Numbered from the stretch's first letter, positions 1 to 9,570 are shown. The stretch is DNA of 21,340 bases from Amphimedon queenslandica (GCF_000090795.2 NW_003547039.1:1-21340); one strand, 5' to 3'. The notes: generated by a model from the sequence alone, not told the origin. A program made the numbers and translations.

Positions 1-263
1 TGTTCCATTAGGACCAATCCATTGCCCATCATCCATAGTAGCACCAGGTAATCCACACTCTAAAGGAGTTGGTTTGATGTTTTCATCCCAAAAATATGAC
101 CCATTGGAATAACAGTTTCCATCATACTTCAGATAAATACCTTTTAAACCTATTGAAGTGTTACACTCATATTCAGTGTCTTACCTGAGGAAGGTGGACA
201 TTGACTAATAACTTTATTCACACTCAACAAAAAGACAGTAGAGAATAATAGCAATGAAACCAT
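1..263 (-). CDS. Secreted sushi/CCP-like protein, N-terminal part (partial)
   Basis: The ATG is at 263-261. It opens a signal peptide of about 20 residues (MVSLLLFSTVFLLSVNKVIS) followed by a Cys-rich segment (QCPPSS). After a frame change the reading continues to the window edge with regularly spaced cysteines (YDGNC, PLECG) and DDGQWIGPNGT, which resembles a sushi/CCP module of an extracellular or membrane protein. The frame change is explained either by a 35-nt GT-AG intron (150-184, phase 1) or by a frameshift. Residues that would lie inside that intron, read in the downstream frame (EYECNTS), themselves look CCP-like, so the two options are hard to separate. The gene continues past base 1. 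The family assignment is moderate because only one module is visible. Confidence 0.5.
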
Positions 264-1219
264 CTTCAGAGAAAAAACTGCTGAGTATACGTGTGGTCAC
301 TGTGGTACATTATGTCATTTGTTTATTGTTTTCACTTTTCACTCAGAGAGTTATGATAAGCAAACTTTGACTATGATAATACTAATGTAGAAATTACATG
401 ATACACGCTAACACAACATCCAAATTGTGTGAAACAACTCCAAAATTAACTATAGATATAGCTAATGCTTAATATAATATTAAGCTAATGTGAGGAAGAG
501 TTCAGTGTACACAAACTACGTCAGTATTTTCTATTTCAGGCAAACTAACAGATAGTATTACACTGTTGTAGAAAATTCATTCTGGTAATGGATAATTCAT
601 AAATATCTTCAGGTGATGTTTGACATTCAAAATATACTCCTTCATTTTAATTTCATATTGGTTCACAGGCTTGCAGTTATCATCAATATTTTGGTAATAG
701 CAAATCATAATAGAATAAACTATCTTTGTTTTGCTTTATTATAGTATTTGGATGTTTCCTTCTAAAAAAAACAATAAAAATGTACTTAAACTGTACCTTA
801 TAAAACCAATGTTATGAATAAGAACACTGAAAGTTTGTAAAATACACAATACACCTACTAACATGGTTGTGGCAGTTTTAGGGTCCATTAACAATAACAG
901 TCCATTTTCCATATGGACATTGCATGGATAACAAAGTGGACCAGCTAGGTACTTTCAAACAGAATTGACAACACCTACACTGATGTTATACTAGATCATT
1001 CAACATAATTATCTCTCAGTAGGTAATGGTGGTATTATGTGTGATACTGCCTTTATTGATAATAATGTCCTGTAGCATGTATTTAGACTATTAGCTACTT
1101 TGAGAACAATTCCAAGTAAGATTAATAATTGGTAGTAAACTAGTAATAAAGGCAAAAAAACAGGATGAGGTACATCATTATGGGTCTGTATACCATGTGT
1201 GAATTATAATAATTATGAC
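264..1219. other. Intergenic, AT-rich, no supported gene
   Basis: Upstream flank of the sushi-like gene. I translated stretches on both strands and found no exon with a recognisable domain or a consistent splice pattern. It probably contains the promoter of the gene at 1-263, but I see no clear motif. Confidence 0.5.
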
Positions 1220-1429
1220 TTAAAACTTAAATACAAGTGTTCCTTTATTGACTAAACTAGGATCAGATCCGAGACCAGTATATGCATTACCAGCTCTCAC
1301 TGTGATGGTATAGTTCATACCACTGTACAGACCTATTAATGTATAACTGTATGTTGTAGTGGACTGATGAGGAGCAACAGAGACTGTCTTATTCACTGAT
1401 TAATGCCAGTCTGAGACTTATCAGTAGAG
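1220..1429 (-). pseudogene. Fibronectin type III exon, broken
   Basis: A minus-strand exon follows an acceptor-like TTATTTCAG and ends at TAA (1222-1220). The downstream part encodes the C-terminal half of an FN3 domain: the motif GLYSGMNYTITVRAGNAY matches the family pattern Y-x-L-x-G-L-x-x-G-x-x-Y-x-I-x-V-R-A-x-N. Read back toward the acceptor, this frame meets a TAA at 1402-1400. The first residues after the acceptor (STDKSQTGINQ) are in another frame. No upstream exons of a parent gene are visible, so this is most likely a degenerate exon left from an FN3-containing gene. A sequencing indel in a real terminal exon is the alternative. Confidence 0.55.
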
Positions 1430-1516
1430 CTGAAATAATTTGATACAACACTCAGTAAAGAATATTGTAGATCATGATAAAACAATATAAATTATTAAAG
1501 TACTAATATTATCACC

Positions 1517-1706
1517 CAGTGATGGTGCCAGGTCAATGAAACAGAGGGGGCACTATATAAAGGAAAGGGCACTATAATATAGAGAAGAGTCAGTCAAGAA
1601 TGGCTTGGGAGGCATTTAAATTAAAAATATTAGTGCTTTAATTACTGAGAATTTTGCCAACAGGGTGGGCCTGTGCCCTCCAGGCCCCCCACTAAAACTG
1701 CCAGTG
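1517..1706. mobile_element. Non-autonomous hAT-like MITE, 190 bp
   Basis: The element is bounded by a perfect 8-bp direct repeat TTATCACC (1509-1516 and 1707-1714). Its ends start CAGTG on the left and CACTG on the right (reverse complement). G-rich subterminal stretches (AGAGGGGGCAC; GGGGGGCCTGG on the other strand) are like those of hAT-type elements. The terminal repeats are poor beyond about 5 bp, so the family call rests mainly on the 8-bp duplication. There is no coding capacity. Confidence 0.6.
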
Positions 1707-1714
1707 TTATCACC

Positions 1715-2096
1715 ACATTATTAATGGATATTAAGGAATAAGGATAAGGATGGAATGAGGCTATTATTTTATAAAGGTGTTACCTTAGTGATGATGAGAC
1801 TTTTAAGTTTTAAAGACTGTGAAGGAACATGAACTCATGAAGTGATAGGAAACTACATTAATGTGATTTCTAGGGCAAATTTAGTCATTGTTATACTTAT
1901 TCTTTATACATGTATATGTACAATTTGATTAATAAATGATGTGCAAAAACTTAGCTTAAAAATAAAGAAAAAGTAGTGTGCTATAATAATGCTAATAATA
2001 AATCTAAGTTAACCAGATGGTACCCCACCCATAAATGAAATGAATGAACTGCATTGGTGAATTTGGTGTGAACACAATCAGAGTATCAGACACAAA
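1715..2096. other. Intergenic, probable promoter region of the kinase gene
   Basis: AT-rich sequence with a short TACATGTATATGTA stretch near 1908-1921. I saw no exon or RNA gene. It lies directly upstream of the ancestral ATG at 2097, so it should include that gene's promoter. Confidence 0.4.
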
Positions 2097-4265
2097 ATGG
2101 CAGCAGAGCTACAGGTGAAGCTTCAACCTCTGATACATAGGCGGCTGCAGGATTTCACTGCAAGTAGGGCAAAGGTGTGGCTGAAAGTGGGAGTGGTCAA
2201 AAAGTAGGTGTGGCCATAACCACACCCACATGTCTTGCTCTTGAGTTTAAGTCTGTGAAGACATCTATTTCAGCACTTAGTGACACAATCCAGTTGAAAA
2301 AGGCTCTGAACTTCTCATTGAAGAGTTACCCTGCCATTCCTGTGTTCAAGAGGAGAAAATTCAGTACCTAAAAGACCTCTTTCAATCTAGAGTATCAGTA
2401 GCTAGGTGATTTAGCTGTTCAATGAGTCCTAGCTGACTATGATGATTAATAATGAAGCTGCTATATGAAAGAGTCAGTTATTCTAGCTGCAGGTTACTGT
2501 GGATTATGTCTTCCTGAGTGGCCATAGATATGGGCCTATGAAGCTTACTGTGAATAGACCATGCAGTTAGAAGCTTATTCTCTACTAATTATCACTTTGT
2601 TCAGCAAAATAATGTAGTTTTTGTCATTAAAATTAGCTATAATGATGAATTAACCATGTCATAATTACTAAATAACTATTAATTAACTGCCAATTATGAT
2701 GACGTCATCTTCCGGTAAGAAATTCTAAAGTCTATTCACTTTCACCTGACCCCTGGCTTTTTTCAATTAAGAAATAACTACGTCACATCCGCATTCTTTA
2801 CGTATTTGTGGTTTTGGAATTGTTTTTGTTGCGCGGAAGGGATGCAGAAAGTAGCAGCTGAATTTAATCTGGCTGTTCTAGCTGCATAGTTGTGGTCAAA
2901 GGTATGTCATTGAGTTTATACAGGGACATCCAAAAAAGGCTAAGGCCTTATCATTTTGACCCGATCTTTTTATCTAAAGGACGGGAAGGACCTAGCGATT
3001 CTAATGGTGCAAACAAAATTTCTAAATTCCATGTTTATCAAAAGTTATAACAAAAAATCAATAGGTCAGGTGAAAGTGAATAGACTTTAGTAGGGCATTG
3101 CCTTTAATGCCTGCCCCTGCAGCCGCCTATGCTCTGATACTACAAAGAGTGAGGGTGACAAGGAAAGAGTTGGGTCGTGGATCATATGGAGTTGTCAATG
3201 AACTAAGAGTCAATGGAAATCAATGTGCAGGAAAGAAGTTAAATGATTTGTTAGCCATGGTAAAATACTCTACACTAAAGCAATTAGATTATTTCATTTC
3301 AATAATAGGAAGATAGCCTGTTAAGTGAGTTTGGTAATGCGATCATTCTTCACAGACAACAGCATCATCCCAATATTGTGAAGTTGCTTGGTGTTCATTA
3401 TCCCAGTGGTTCCGCACCATTACCAATGCTGGTAATGGAGTATCTTCCTTATTCTCTGCTGCAGCTAATAGAGGGAAGAGTAGCTATTAATAAAGAAGCG
3501 ATCCTCCTTGATGTTGCTAATGGACTCGATTATCTTCACTTAAAGAGGCCTCCAATCATTCATCGTAACATCAAGGCCAGCAATATACTCCTCACTGTTG
3601 GTCACAATGCAAAGATAACAGACCTGAGTATGTCTAAATTTGGTGACGCATTAAAGCAACATCATTACACCACAGCCCCTGGCAATCATTTCATGATGCC
3701 ACCAGAAGCTCTTGTTCATAATCCTGTCTATAACAAGAAGTTAGATGTGTTCTCCTTTGGTTGTCTTATTCTACATATGTTCACTGGCAATATCATTGTA
3801 CCAACTGATCAATATGAGCCAAAGCCACACGACCCTGGCTCTTATGTTAAAATATCAGAATGGAACAGGAGAGCTAAATATATTAAGCCAGTACTAGATC
3901 ATAGATTGATTCCAGTAGCTATGAATTGCCTTCAAGATGATCCCTTCAAAAGATTAAATGCATCAGATATCATTGAAATTATTATTCGATTGCAGCTTCG
4001 TCCTGATCGATATGCTCATTTATGTGGAGTACACATCGTGACAATACTAAGGACTAATTTTTTTTGTAATATCTCAGAAGATTCCTTCTATGAGACACGT
4101 ATCATTGAGTTGAAGGACGCAATAACAAAGCTTAAGGGAATTCCTTACGAACATATAAGGCTTCTTTATGAAGGTAGGCAGCTTGCAGATGATATGACAT
4201 TCAAAGACTATAAAATTGAAAAATTTGCAAAAATATATCTCAGTCTACGACTTATTGGTAGTTAA
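2097..4265 (+). CDS. Kinase-like/ubiquitin-like fusion protein, first exon split by a transposon
   Basis: Coding pieces: 2097-2135 (MAAELQVKLQPLI), transposon 2136-3131, second target-duplication copy 3132-3139, then 3140-3259, a 49-nt intron (3260-3308), and 3309-4265. The frame is continuous across the insertion site if the element and one duplication copy are ignored (371 aa). As the DNA stands, translation could instead start at an ATG inside the element (3107; 369 aa). The kinase domain has glycine loop GRGSYGVV, beta-3 lysine in AGKK, HPNIV, PPEAL in place of APE, and DVFSFG. The catalytic HRD reads HRN (3561-3569), DFG reads DLS (3621-3629), and the position expected for the alpha-C Glu reads Ala (nearest Glu one helical turn earlier). 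From about 4029 a ubiquitin fold follows (GIPYEHIRLLYEGRQL ... DYKIEK) ending LRLIGS rather than LRLRGG. This is probably a pseudokinase with a non-conjugatable Ub-like tail. It may be a dying gene or still transcribed. Confidence 0.8.
2136..3131. mobile_element. hAT-like element (996 bp) inserted in the kinase first exon
   Basis: Perfect 16-bp terminal inverted repeats (CATAGGCGGCTGCAGG at 2136-2151; its reverse complement at 3116-3131) are flanked by a perfect 8-bp target duplication, CTCTGATA (2128-2135 and 3132-3139). An 8-bp duplication is characteristic of the hAT superfamily. No transposase is seen. A 64-codon ORF at 2177-2371 is not recognisable, so the element is non-autonomous. It contains another inverted-repeat unit at 2725-3090. 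Confidence 0.85.
2725..3090. repeat. Nested inverted-repeat unit, possible second MITE
   Basis: A perfect 27-bp inverted repeat (starting CTAAAGTCTATTCACTTTC; 2725-2751 and 3064-3090) bounds 366 bp inside the larger element. No clear target duplication beyond a possible TA was found. It is either a MITE nested in the hAT-like element or part of that element's own internal structure. Confidence 0.6.
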
Positions 4266-4277
4266 AAATCAGTAAAC

Positions 4278-4283
4278 AATAAA
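4278..4283 (+). terminator. Poly(A) signal of the kinase-Ub-like gene
   Basis: AATAAA lies 13 bp after the TAA stop at 4263-4265, a position consistent with the short 3' UTRs of compact genomes. Confidence 0.55.
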
Positions 4284-5010
4284 ACACTGCCTAATGCACA
4301 TTTAATTGCTATTTCCTAGGATCATTATCTTGTTTCAATGATTTATTATCATTTATTTGTAAAAAGTAAAATCATGCTTGACAAAGAAATTACTATAAAT
4401 GAAATGATTTACGATGTACACAAACATTTACATGTACAATGTACATTGGATTGTAAGACCATGCAATTGTATTGATGATGAGGAATATCAAAATCTATTA
4501 TAGACCTACTGATTAATGTACTATGGGTGTGTGATTTTGTGTTGTGGGATGGGGCTATCTTACTCACCCCAATTAACACACCTATTGATAAATACATGTA
4601 ATTACATGTCTCAGACTCTCAGGTGATGCATTGTTTAGATAGGAACAATAATACCGGTATGAAATGCTCCAGGAGGTGCTTGTTTAGGAGAATCAACTGC
4701 AATAGCATTTGATTGTGTATTTGTGTCAAAATTGTCTATTAAAATGTTACTGATGATTCATTAATGATTAGAAGATCATTGCAGCATTTGAAAATCTAAA
4801 TTATTACATAGTCCCATCTCCTAGCTAGTCTACTTTCTTGTAGACGGAAATAAATTCAATAAGAGGATTGGTTAGTACAAGTAATTTGCTGGTACAGAAC
4901 CTACATGTACTCCCACGACACTTGACAGCCAATGATACTTGATACTAAATAGTAAATCATAAATAATAAAATCTTTCTCTTTAATAATAAATATAAAAAC
5001 AATATATAAT
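4284..5010. other. Convergent intergenic region with one orphan exon-like frame
   Basis: This lies between the 3' ends of the kinase-like gene (plus) and the transporter (minus). Most of it is AT-rich and featureless. On the minus strand, 4735-4635 reads DNFDTNTQSNAIAVDSPKQ and on to a TAA, preceded by an acceptor-like TTTTAATAG. It could be an alternative last exon of the minus-strand transporter, but I found no matching donor. The other ORFs here look spurious. Confidence 0.35.
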
Positions 5011-6509
5011 CTAACTCTCTGATTTAACTGGTAATGTGACTAAAAATGATAATGCTGCAAAGAAACATGGTATTATCATGAAATAGTTGACATCTCCCAC
5101 AGCATCAACAACTGGCCCAATGACCAGTGATGCTATTATTTGACCAGCAAATATCGCAGTATTCAAAGTAGCTACAGCTACACCTTCAACCATTGGTGGT
5201 CTGTTTGTCCATTCCTTCCTAAAAAGTGTGCCTGATTTCTACAATGAAGAAAATAATTATAAAAGCATTTATTAGTAGTATGAAAACTCACTTCATACAT
5301 AGGGATAAGGGCATATGGCACACTTGTTACCGTTGCAAAGAAAGGCCCATACATAGCAGCTAGTATATACACTTGATATAACTCCCTGCAATATGTGAGC
5401 AAACCTAATGCACAGACAAAGGCTGCTATTGTTATCAGTAGTACGGTTTTGAGTCGAATCCAACGAGTGATATAATCCAGTATAAGTGACATCACAGAAC
5501 AGCACACTGTTGCTATTGCTAATCCAAGTGATCCCATCCTAACTCCTTTAGTATATAAGTCATAAGACTCCGAACCTTCTGGACTGGATGAATCTCCTTC
5601 ATATACTGCTAAACCAACGAATGTGCTGAAACTAAATGTAAAGGCGAAATCAGCTGCCATTGCTAACGCACTCATCAACCATAAGAACCACATATTGTAA
5701 GACATGTAGTATGCAAATTTTAAAATACCTATAGTAGACTCTGTTAACGTTTTACAGAGATTACCAGATGAAGTGGGGAAGCTAGTTTCCCCAATAGTAG
5801 ATACTAGTAAAGTATCAGTTTCTGCATTGATTTGTTTTTCTTGAGATGTCAACAACGACGGATTCTGCTCCTTAACACTTGCAATAGTGCAGAGCATTGC
5901 TATAAAAAGAGTTACTGTAGTTATCCCATAGACAATCTTAGTTTGATTAACGACGTTAGCATTTAGGCCTAAACTAGGAATATTAGACCAATCTACAGCT
6001 CCCAGTCCATACCCCGAGGCTGCACCTGCTCCTATTGCAACAGAGAAAATAAAATTACCAGTTTTACTCTGAGAGACTGGGACGACATCTAATAGATATG
6101 CTCTTGTTGGTAGCAGGAGTGCTCCAATGCTGAAATCTGATAGAAATACGCAGACAACCACACCAATGATAACCAGATAGTGTAACCCAAGATTATGAAA
6201 GTAGAAACAATAAGGAGCAGCACCAAATCCCAGCACAGCAGTCAGTGAGAATAGTACAATGAATGGTCTACGCCTACCCCAACTGCAGTTACACTTATCA
6301 CTGATTGTCCCTATAAACCCTTGAAACAGCATCCCCATGATAGGGCTGAGTGATATCAGGACAGTAGATAGCGTTAGACTCAGACCCGAGGCTACCATCA
6401 GTGGTACAACGTAAGCTCCTTCGACTGCATAGCCCATATCAACAGCACCGGCCGATGCACTGAGAAGAAACAGACGCCAAAGGGCTACCTTCTTCTCCTT
6501 AAAATTCAT
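5011..6509 (-). CDS. SLC45-like sugar/proton transporter (paralog A)
   Basis: Two exons, 6509-5292 and 5238-5011, are separated by a 53-nt phase-0 intron with GTGAGT donor (5239-5291), giving 481 aa. This multi-pass MFS protein has the SLC45/plant sucrose-transporter signature between TM2 and TM3: SDKCNCSWGRRRPFI at residues ~70-84. It also has a conserved acidic residue in TM1 (GYAVEGAY, E30) and the TM4-side motif RAYLLDVVP. The family moves sugars with protons, at the plasma or vesicular membrane. Length and hydrophobic pattern fit a complete 12-TM protein with a cytosolic central loop around residues 215-245. It is divergent from paralog B at 6588, with the same intron position and phase, which indicates local duplication by inversion. 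The substrate is not determinable from sequence. Confidence 0.88.
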
Positions 6510-6587
6510 GTTTACTTGACACCACTTGGGGTGTGAAACAATTCACAGCCACGCCTAAGACACAATTAGGGGAGTGGCTCATTAAGA
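6510..6587. promoter_or_regulatory. 78-bp bidirectional promoter of the transporter pair
   Basis: This is the whole space between the two divergent start codons. It contains an imperfect inverted repeat, GCCACGCCTA ... TAGGGGAGTGGC (6548-6579), which could be a shared operator-like site. No TATA box is obvious. Confidence 0.5.
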
Positions 6588-8137
6588 ATGGAGGAAGAAA
6601 GAGCTAAAGTACCTCTTTGGCGTTTGTTTCTCCTCAGTGCTTCGACTGGAGCACTTGATCTTGGATACGCAGTTGAAGGAGCTTATATCATACCTTTCAT
6701 GGTAGCCTCAGGTCTCAGTTTAACCCTCTCTACTGTCTTAATAACATTGAGCCCTATCATGGGCTTGCTATTTCAAGGGTTCATTGGAGCAGTCAGTGAT
6801 AAATGCACCTGCAGTTGGGGCAGACGTAGACCATTTATTGTATTGTTCTCTCTGACTGCTGTGCTGGGATTTGGCCCACTTCCTTACTGCTACTACATTG
6901 ACACTTTTTCCTTGAAACTCATTGTCATAGTAGTTTGTGTATTTCTACTGGATTTCAGCTGTGGGTTACTAATGCTACCAACAAGAGCATACCTATTAGA
7001 TGTTGTCCCAGTCTCTCAGAGTAAAACTGGTAATTTCATTATATCAGTTGCAGTAGGTGTAGGAGCTGCTTTGGGATTTGGTTTAGGTGCTGTTGACTGG
7101 TCAGTTGTTACTAGCACTAGCATTAGCATTGAGCATCAATCACAGATTGTATTTGGTCTCACTTCAGTCGTATTTATTATGGCAATGATTTGTACTATTT
7201 TGAGTGTAAAGGAACAGAATCCATCAGTATTGGAGGCTCATATTAAATCGACCGGTGCTACTTCTGTTCCTGAACAGGAGACAGCCTTTAATGAAAAGAG
7301 ATCTGAAGATGCAGAAAAGCAGACTCTAATGTCTGACAAGCCAAAAAAGAAATGTCTCCCTGGATCTGACAAAATCTGCAAGACATTTGCTGAGTCTACT
7401 ATTGGTGTTTTAAAGTTTGCATACTACATGTCTTATGATATGTGGTTTGTATGGTTGATGTCAGTATTTGCATTTGCCTCAGATTTTTCTTTTGTATACG
7501 GTTTTACAACATTCGTTGGTTTAGCAGTATACAAAGGGGATTCATCCAGTCCAGAAGGTTCGGAATCTTATGACTTATACACTAAAGGAGTTAGGATGGG
7601 ATCACTTGGATTAGCAATAGCAACAGTGTGCTGTTCTGTGATGTCACTTATACTGGATTATATCACTCGTTGGATTCGACTCAAAACTGTACTACTGATA
7701 GCAATAGCAGCCTTTGTCTGTGCACTATGCTTACTGATGTATTGCAGGGAGTTATATCAAGTGTATATACTAGCTGCTATGTATGGGCCTTTTTTTGGTA
7801 CTATTCTCACTGTACCTTTTGCCATCATTCCAATGTACCAAGTGAGTGAATTTTATAATGGCTGTTTTTCACTGATACATAATTATTTATTTTTCAGAAA
7901 ACAAACAAGCTCTTTAGAAAAGAATGGACTAATAAACCACCATTGGTTGAAGGTGTAGCTGTAGCTACTATGAATACTGCACTTTTGACAGGTCAAATAA
8001 TAGCATCACTGGTCATTGGGCCTGTTGTTGATGCTATGGGAGATGTCAACTATTTCATGTTGATACCATGTTTGTTTGGCTCACTCTCTTTTTTGATTTC
8101 ATTACCTTTTACGTTCCCAGCAATAAAGTCAGAATGA
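6588..8137 (+). CDS. SLC45-like sugar/proton transporter (paralog B)
   Basis: Exons 6588-7841 and 7898-8137 flank a 56-nt phase-0 intron (GTGAGT ... TTTTCAG), giving 497 aa. The landmarks match paralog A: E30 in GYAVEGAY, SDKCTCSWGRRRPFI at residues 70-84, and RAYLLDVVP. The central cytosolic loop (~220-265) is longer and charged (SDKPKKK). The second exon encodes the last two membrane segments and ends PAIKSE. The intron matches that of paralog A in position and phase. Part of the first exon (7539-7792) is nearly identical at DNA level to paralog A, whereas the 5' part has clearly diverged. ATG choice: it is the first Met in frame and aligns with the start of paralog A. Confidence 0.9.
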
Positions 8138-8184
8138 GATTAAGAAATTTAATGTTAAATTTATAATTTTATTATGTTTTAATT

Positions 8185-9159
8185 TCAATTGTTAATAAAA
8201 GTTTGTAGCTGCTCTTCAAGCAGTTGTTTTTTGAAGCGATCCTTTGATACTTTTGAGACCGTTAGAATGCAAGTAACGAAATAACAGTTGTACATGGCAA
8301 TGAATAAGCACTAAAAAAGGAAACACTTGAATAAAGTTCACAAAATAGCGTGCAAGCTTACAAATGCAATGAATATGGTAATGATCAATCCAATCATATT
8401 TGACTTATTAGAGGCATCTGTGCCATTTCCTTCCACTAGTATCCCCCACAGCCATGATGCAGCAAAGAATGACACAATGCTCCCGAAAATGAAAGCACTC
8501 ATTAAAAAAACACTAATACAGATGTCCTACAGAGAAAACAGAAATAATAAATTGTCAGTTTTTCACTTTTGGTGTCAAATATAATTTTGTGTTCCGACAT
8601 TATAATGAAGTCTTACCGTAGAATATAGATACTTAAAATTTATTTGACACGATTGTAATATGATGACAATCATTTGATATATGATTGCTAATATCACAAG
8701 TAGCATGAAAATACTACAGAATACCATAAGAGAGATGTGAATGGTTTTATGATACAATTCTATTGGTAGCGATGAAGTGCCATTAGTGTCATTACACGAT
8801 GATAATGAATTTGCAAGTCCATAAATCCCTCCACTAGCATTTTCTATCATATTATTCAACACAATGACAATACAAAAAGAAGCCAAAGAGCCAACAGACA
8901 GCAACTAAAATGACAAATAACTAAAGTAATGCATTTTATCAATAAGCTCATACTCACTGTGATAATGAATCTTAGTAATAACTCTTTCTTGTTCTTCATA
9001 TTTGGTCCCAGTAGTGTAGGAACTGGCACTCTACTACGAAGAGAAGATCTGCCTTGAAGAAAGGTGGGGCTGAATGTACTAATGAAGAATACTATTAAGC
9101 AAATTTGCATACATGTACAGAGCTAACCGATATCTACTGGAGAGTTTAGAAGTAGCCAT
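8185..9159 (-). CDS. Four-transmembrane protein, family not recognised
   Basis: Five exons with consistent phases: 9159-9128, 9048-8958, 8904-8617, 8526-8362 and 8310-8185; introns 79, 53, 90 and 51 nt; 233 aa. The N-terminus is basic and cytosolic (MATSKLSSRYRSS, then MKNKKELLLR). TM1 is FIITLLSVGSLASFCIVIVL. An outer loop has NDT and NGT glycosylation sites and one Cys. TM2 is SLMVFCSIFMLLVILAIIY. A short inner loop leads to TM3 (FLMSAFIFGSIVSFFAASW). A second outer loop has another NGT. TM4 spans the last intron (GLIITIFIAF/CLFIAMYNCYF). The tail is basic and helical (SKDRFKKQLLEEQLQTFINN). The topology resembles claudin/PMP22 or MS4A proteins, but their signature residues are missing. The last exon could be missed because translation through the donor at 8361 gives an early stop. 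Confidence 0.75.
8194..8199 (+). terminator. Poly(A) signal of paralog B, inside the opposite gene's CDS
   Basis: AATAAA lies 57 bp after the stop codon. It falls within the last coding exon of the minus-strand four-TM gene (8185-8310), so the two convergent transcripts should overlap. Confidence 0.6.
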
Positions 9160-9570
9160 AAATTGTTGAAAGTTAGAGAAGGGAAACTAACAGTAAGTCA
9201 TGTGATCCTCTGGTGTATACTTAACGCATACACACACACATACACAAAATTACTAACATTCAGTTTCATTTTTTATTGATAACTCAAAACATCAACAATA
9301 AACTTATCATGCAGTTTATCATTGTGTGTTGCTTTAACTAGCCTAGAATACCTTTATTGATTTATGTATGCAATAGCTACTGATGTGTACATTTGTGTAG
9401 CATACTGCACATGTATTAATACCAAACAATGAGGACTATAATGTATTGCAAAATAATGTCACAATGAAACTAAAATTAATCCATTATTATTGATTCTATA
9501 GCCAGTCAATGACTCTATAAGCCTGAGTTAATTTAAAACAACAATTGCATGATGTCAAAAGGTCTGGCTG
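9160..9570. other. Intergenic, no supported gene
   Basis: It separates the start of the four-TM gene from the end of the PG-rich-repeat gene, both on minus, and so should contain the promoter of the former. It holds a short CA-rich run near 9225-9246. Nothing else is recognisable. Confidence 0.45.

Noticed and set aside
866..936. Minus-strand QCPYGKWTVIVNGP frame resembling a sushi fragment
   Set aside because: Only about 14 residues, no splice site and an immediate stop; too short to support.
2177..2371. 64-codon ORF inside the hAT-like element
   Set aside because: No recognisable transposase or other domain, short, and inside a non-autonomous element.
5293..5505. 70-codon minus-strand ORF (and its counterpart at 7628-7849)
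   Set aside because: Alternative-frame shadows of the conserved SLC45-like exons; they resemble each other only because the DNA is nearly identical.
8327..8584. 85-codon plus-strand ORF
   Set aside because: Antisense shadow of the four-TM gene's exon 4 of 5, with matching splice phases on the other strand.
9108..9110. ATG at 9110 as start of the four-TM protein
   Set aside because: It lies inside the inferred first intron (9049-9127). The spliced start at 9159 gives a phase-consistent basic N-terminus, and the ATG at 8999 is a weaker alternative.
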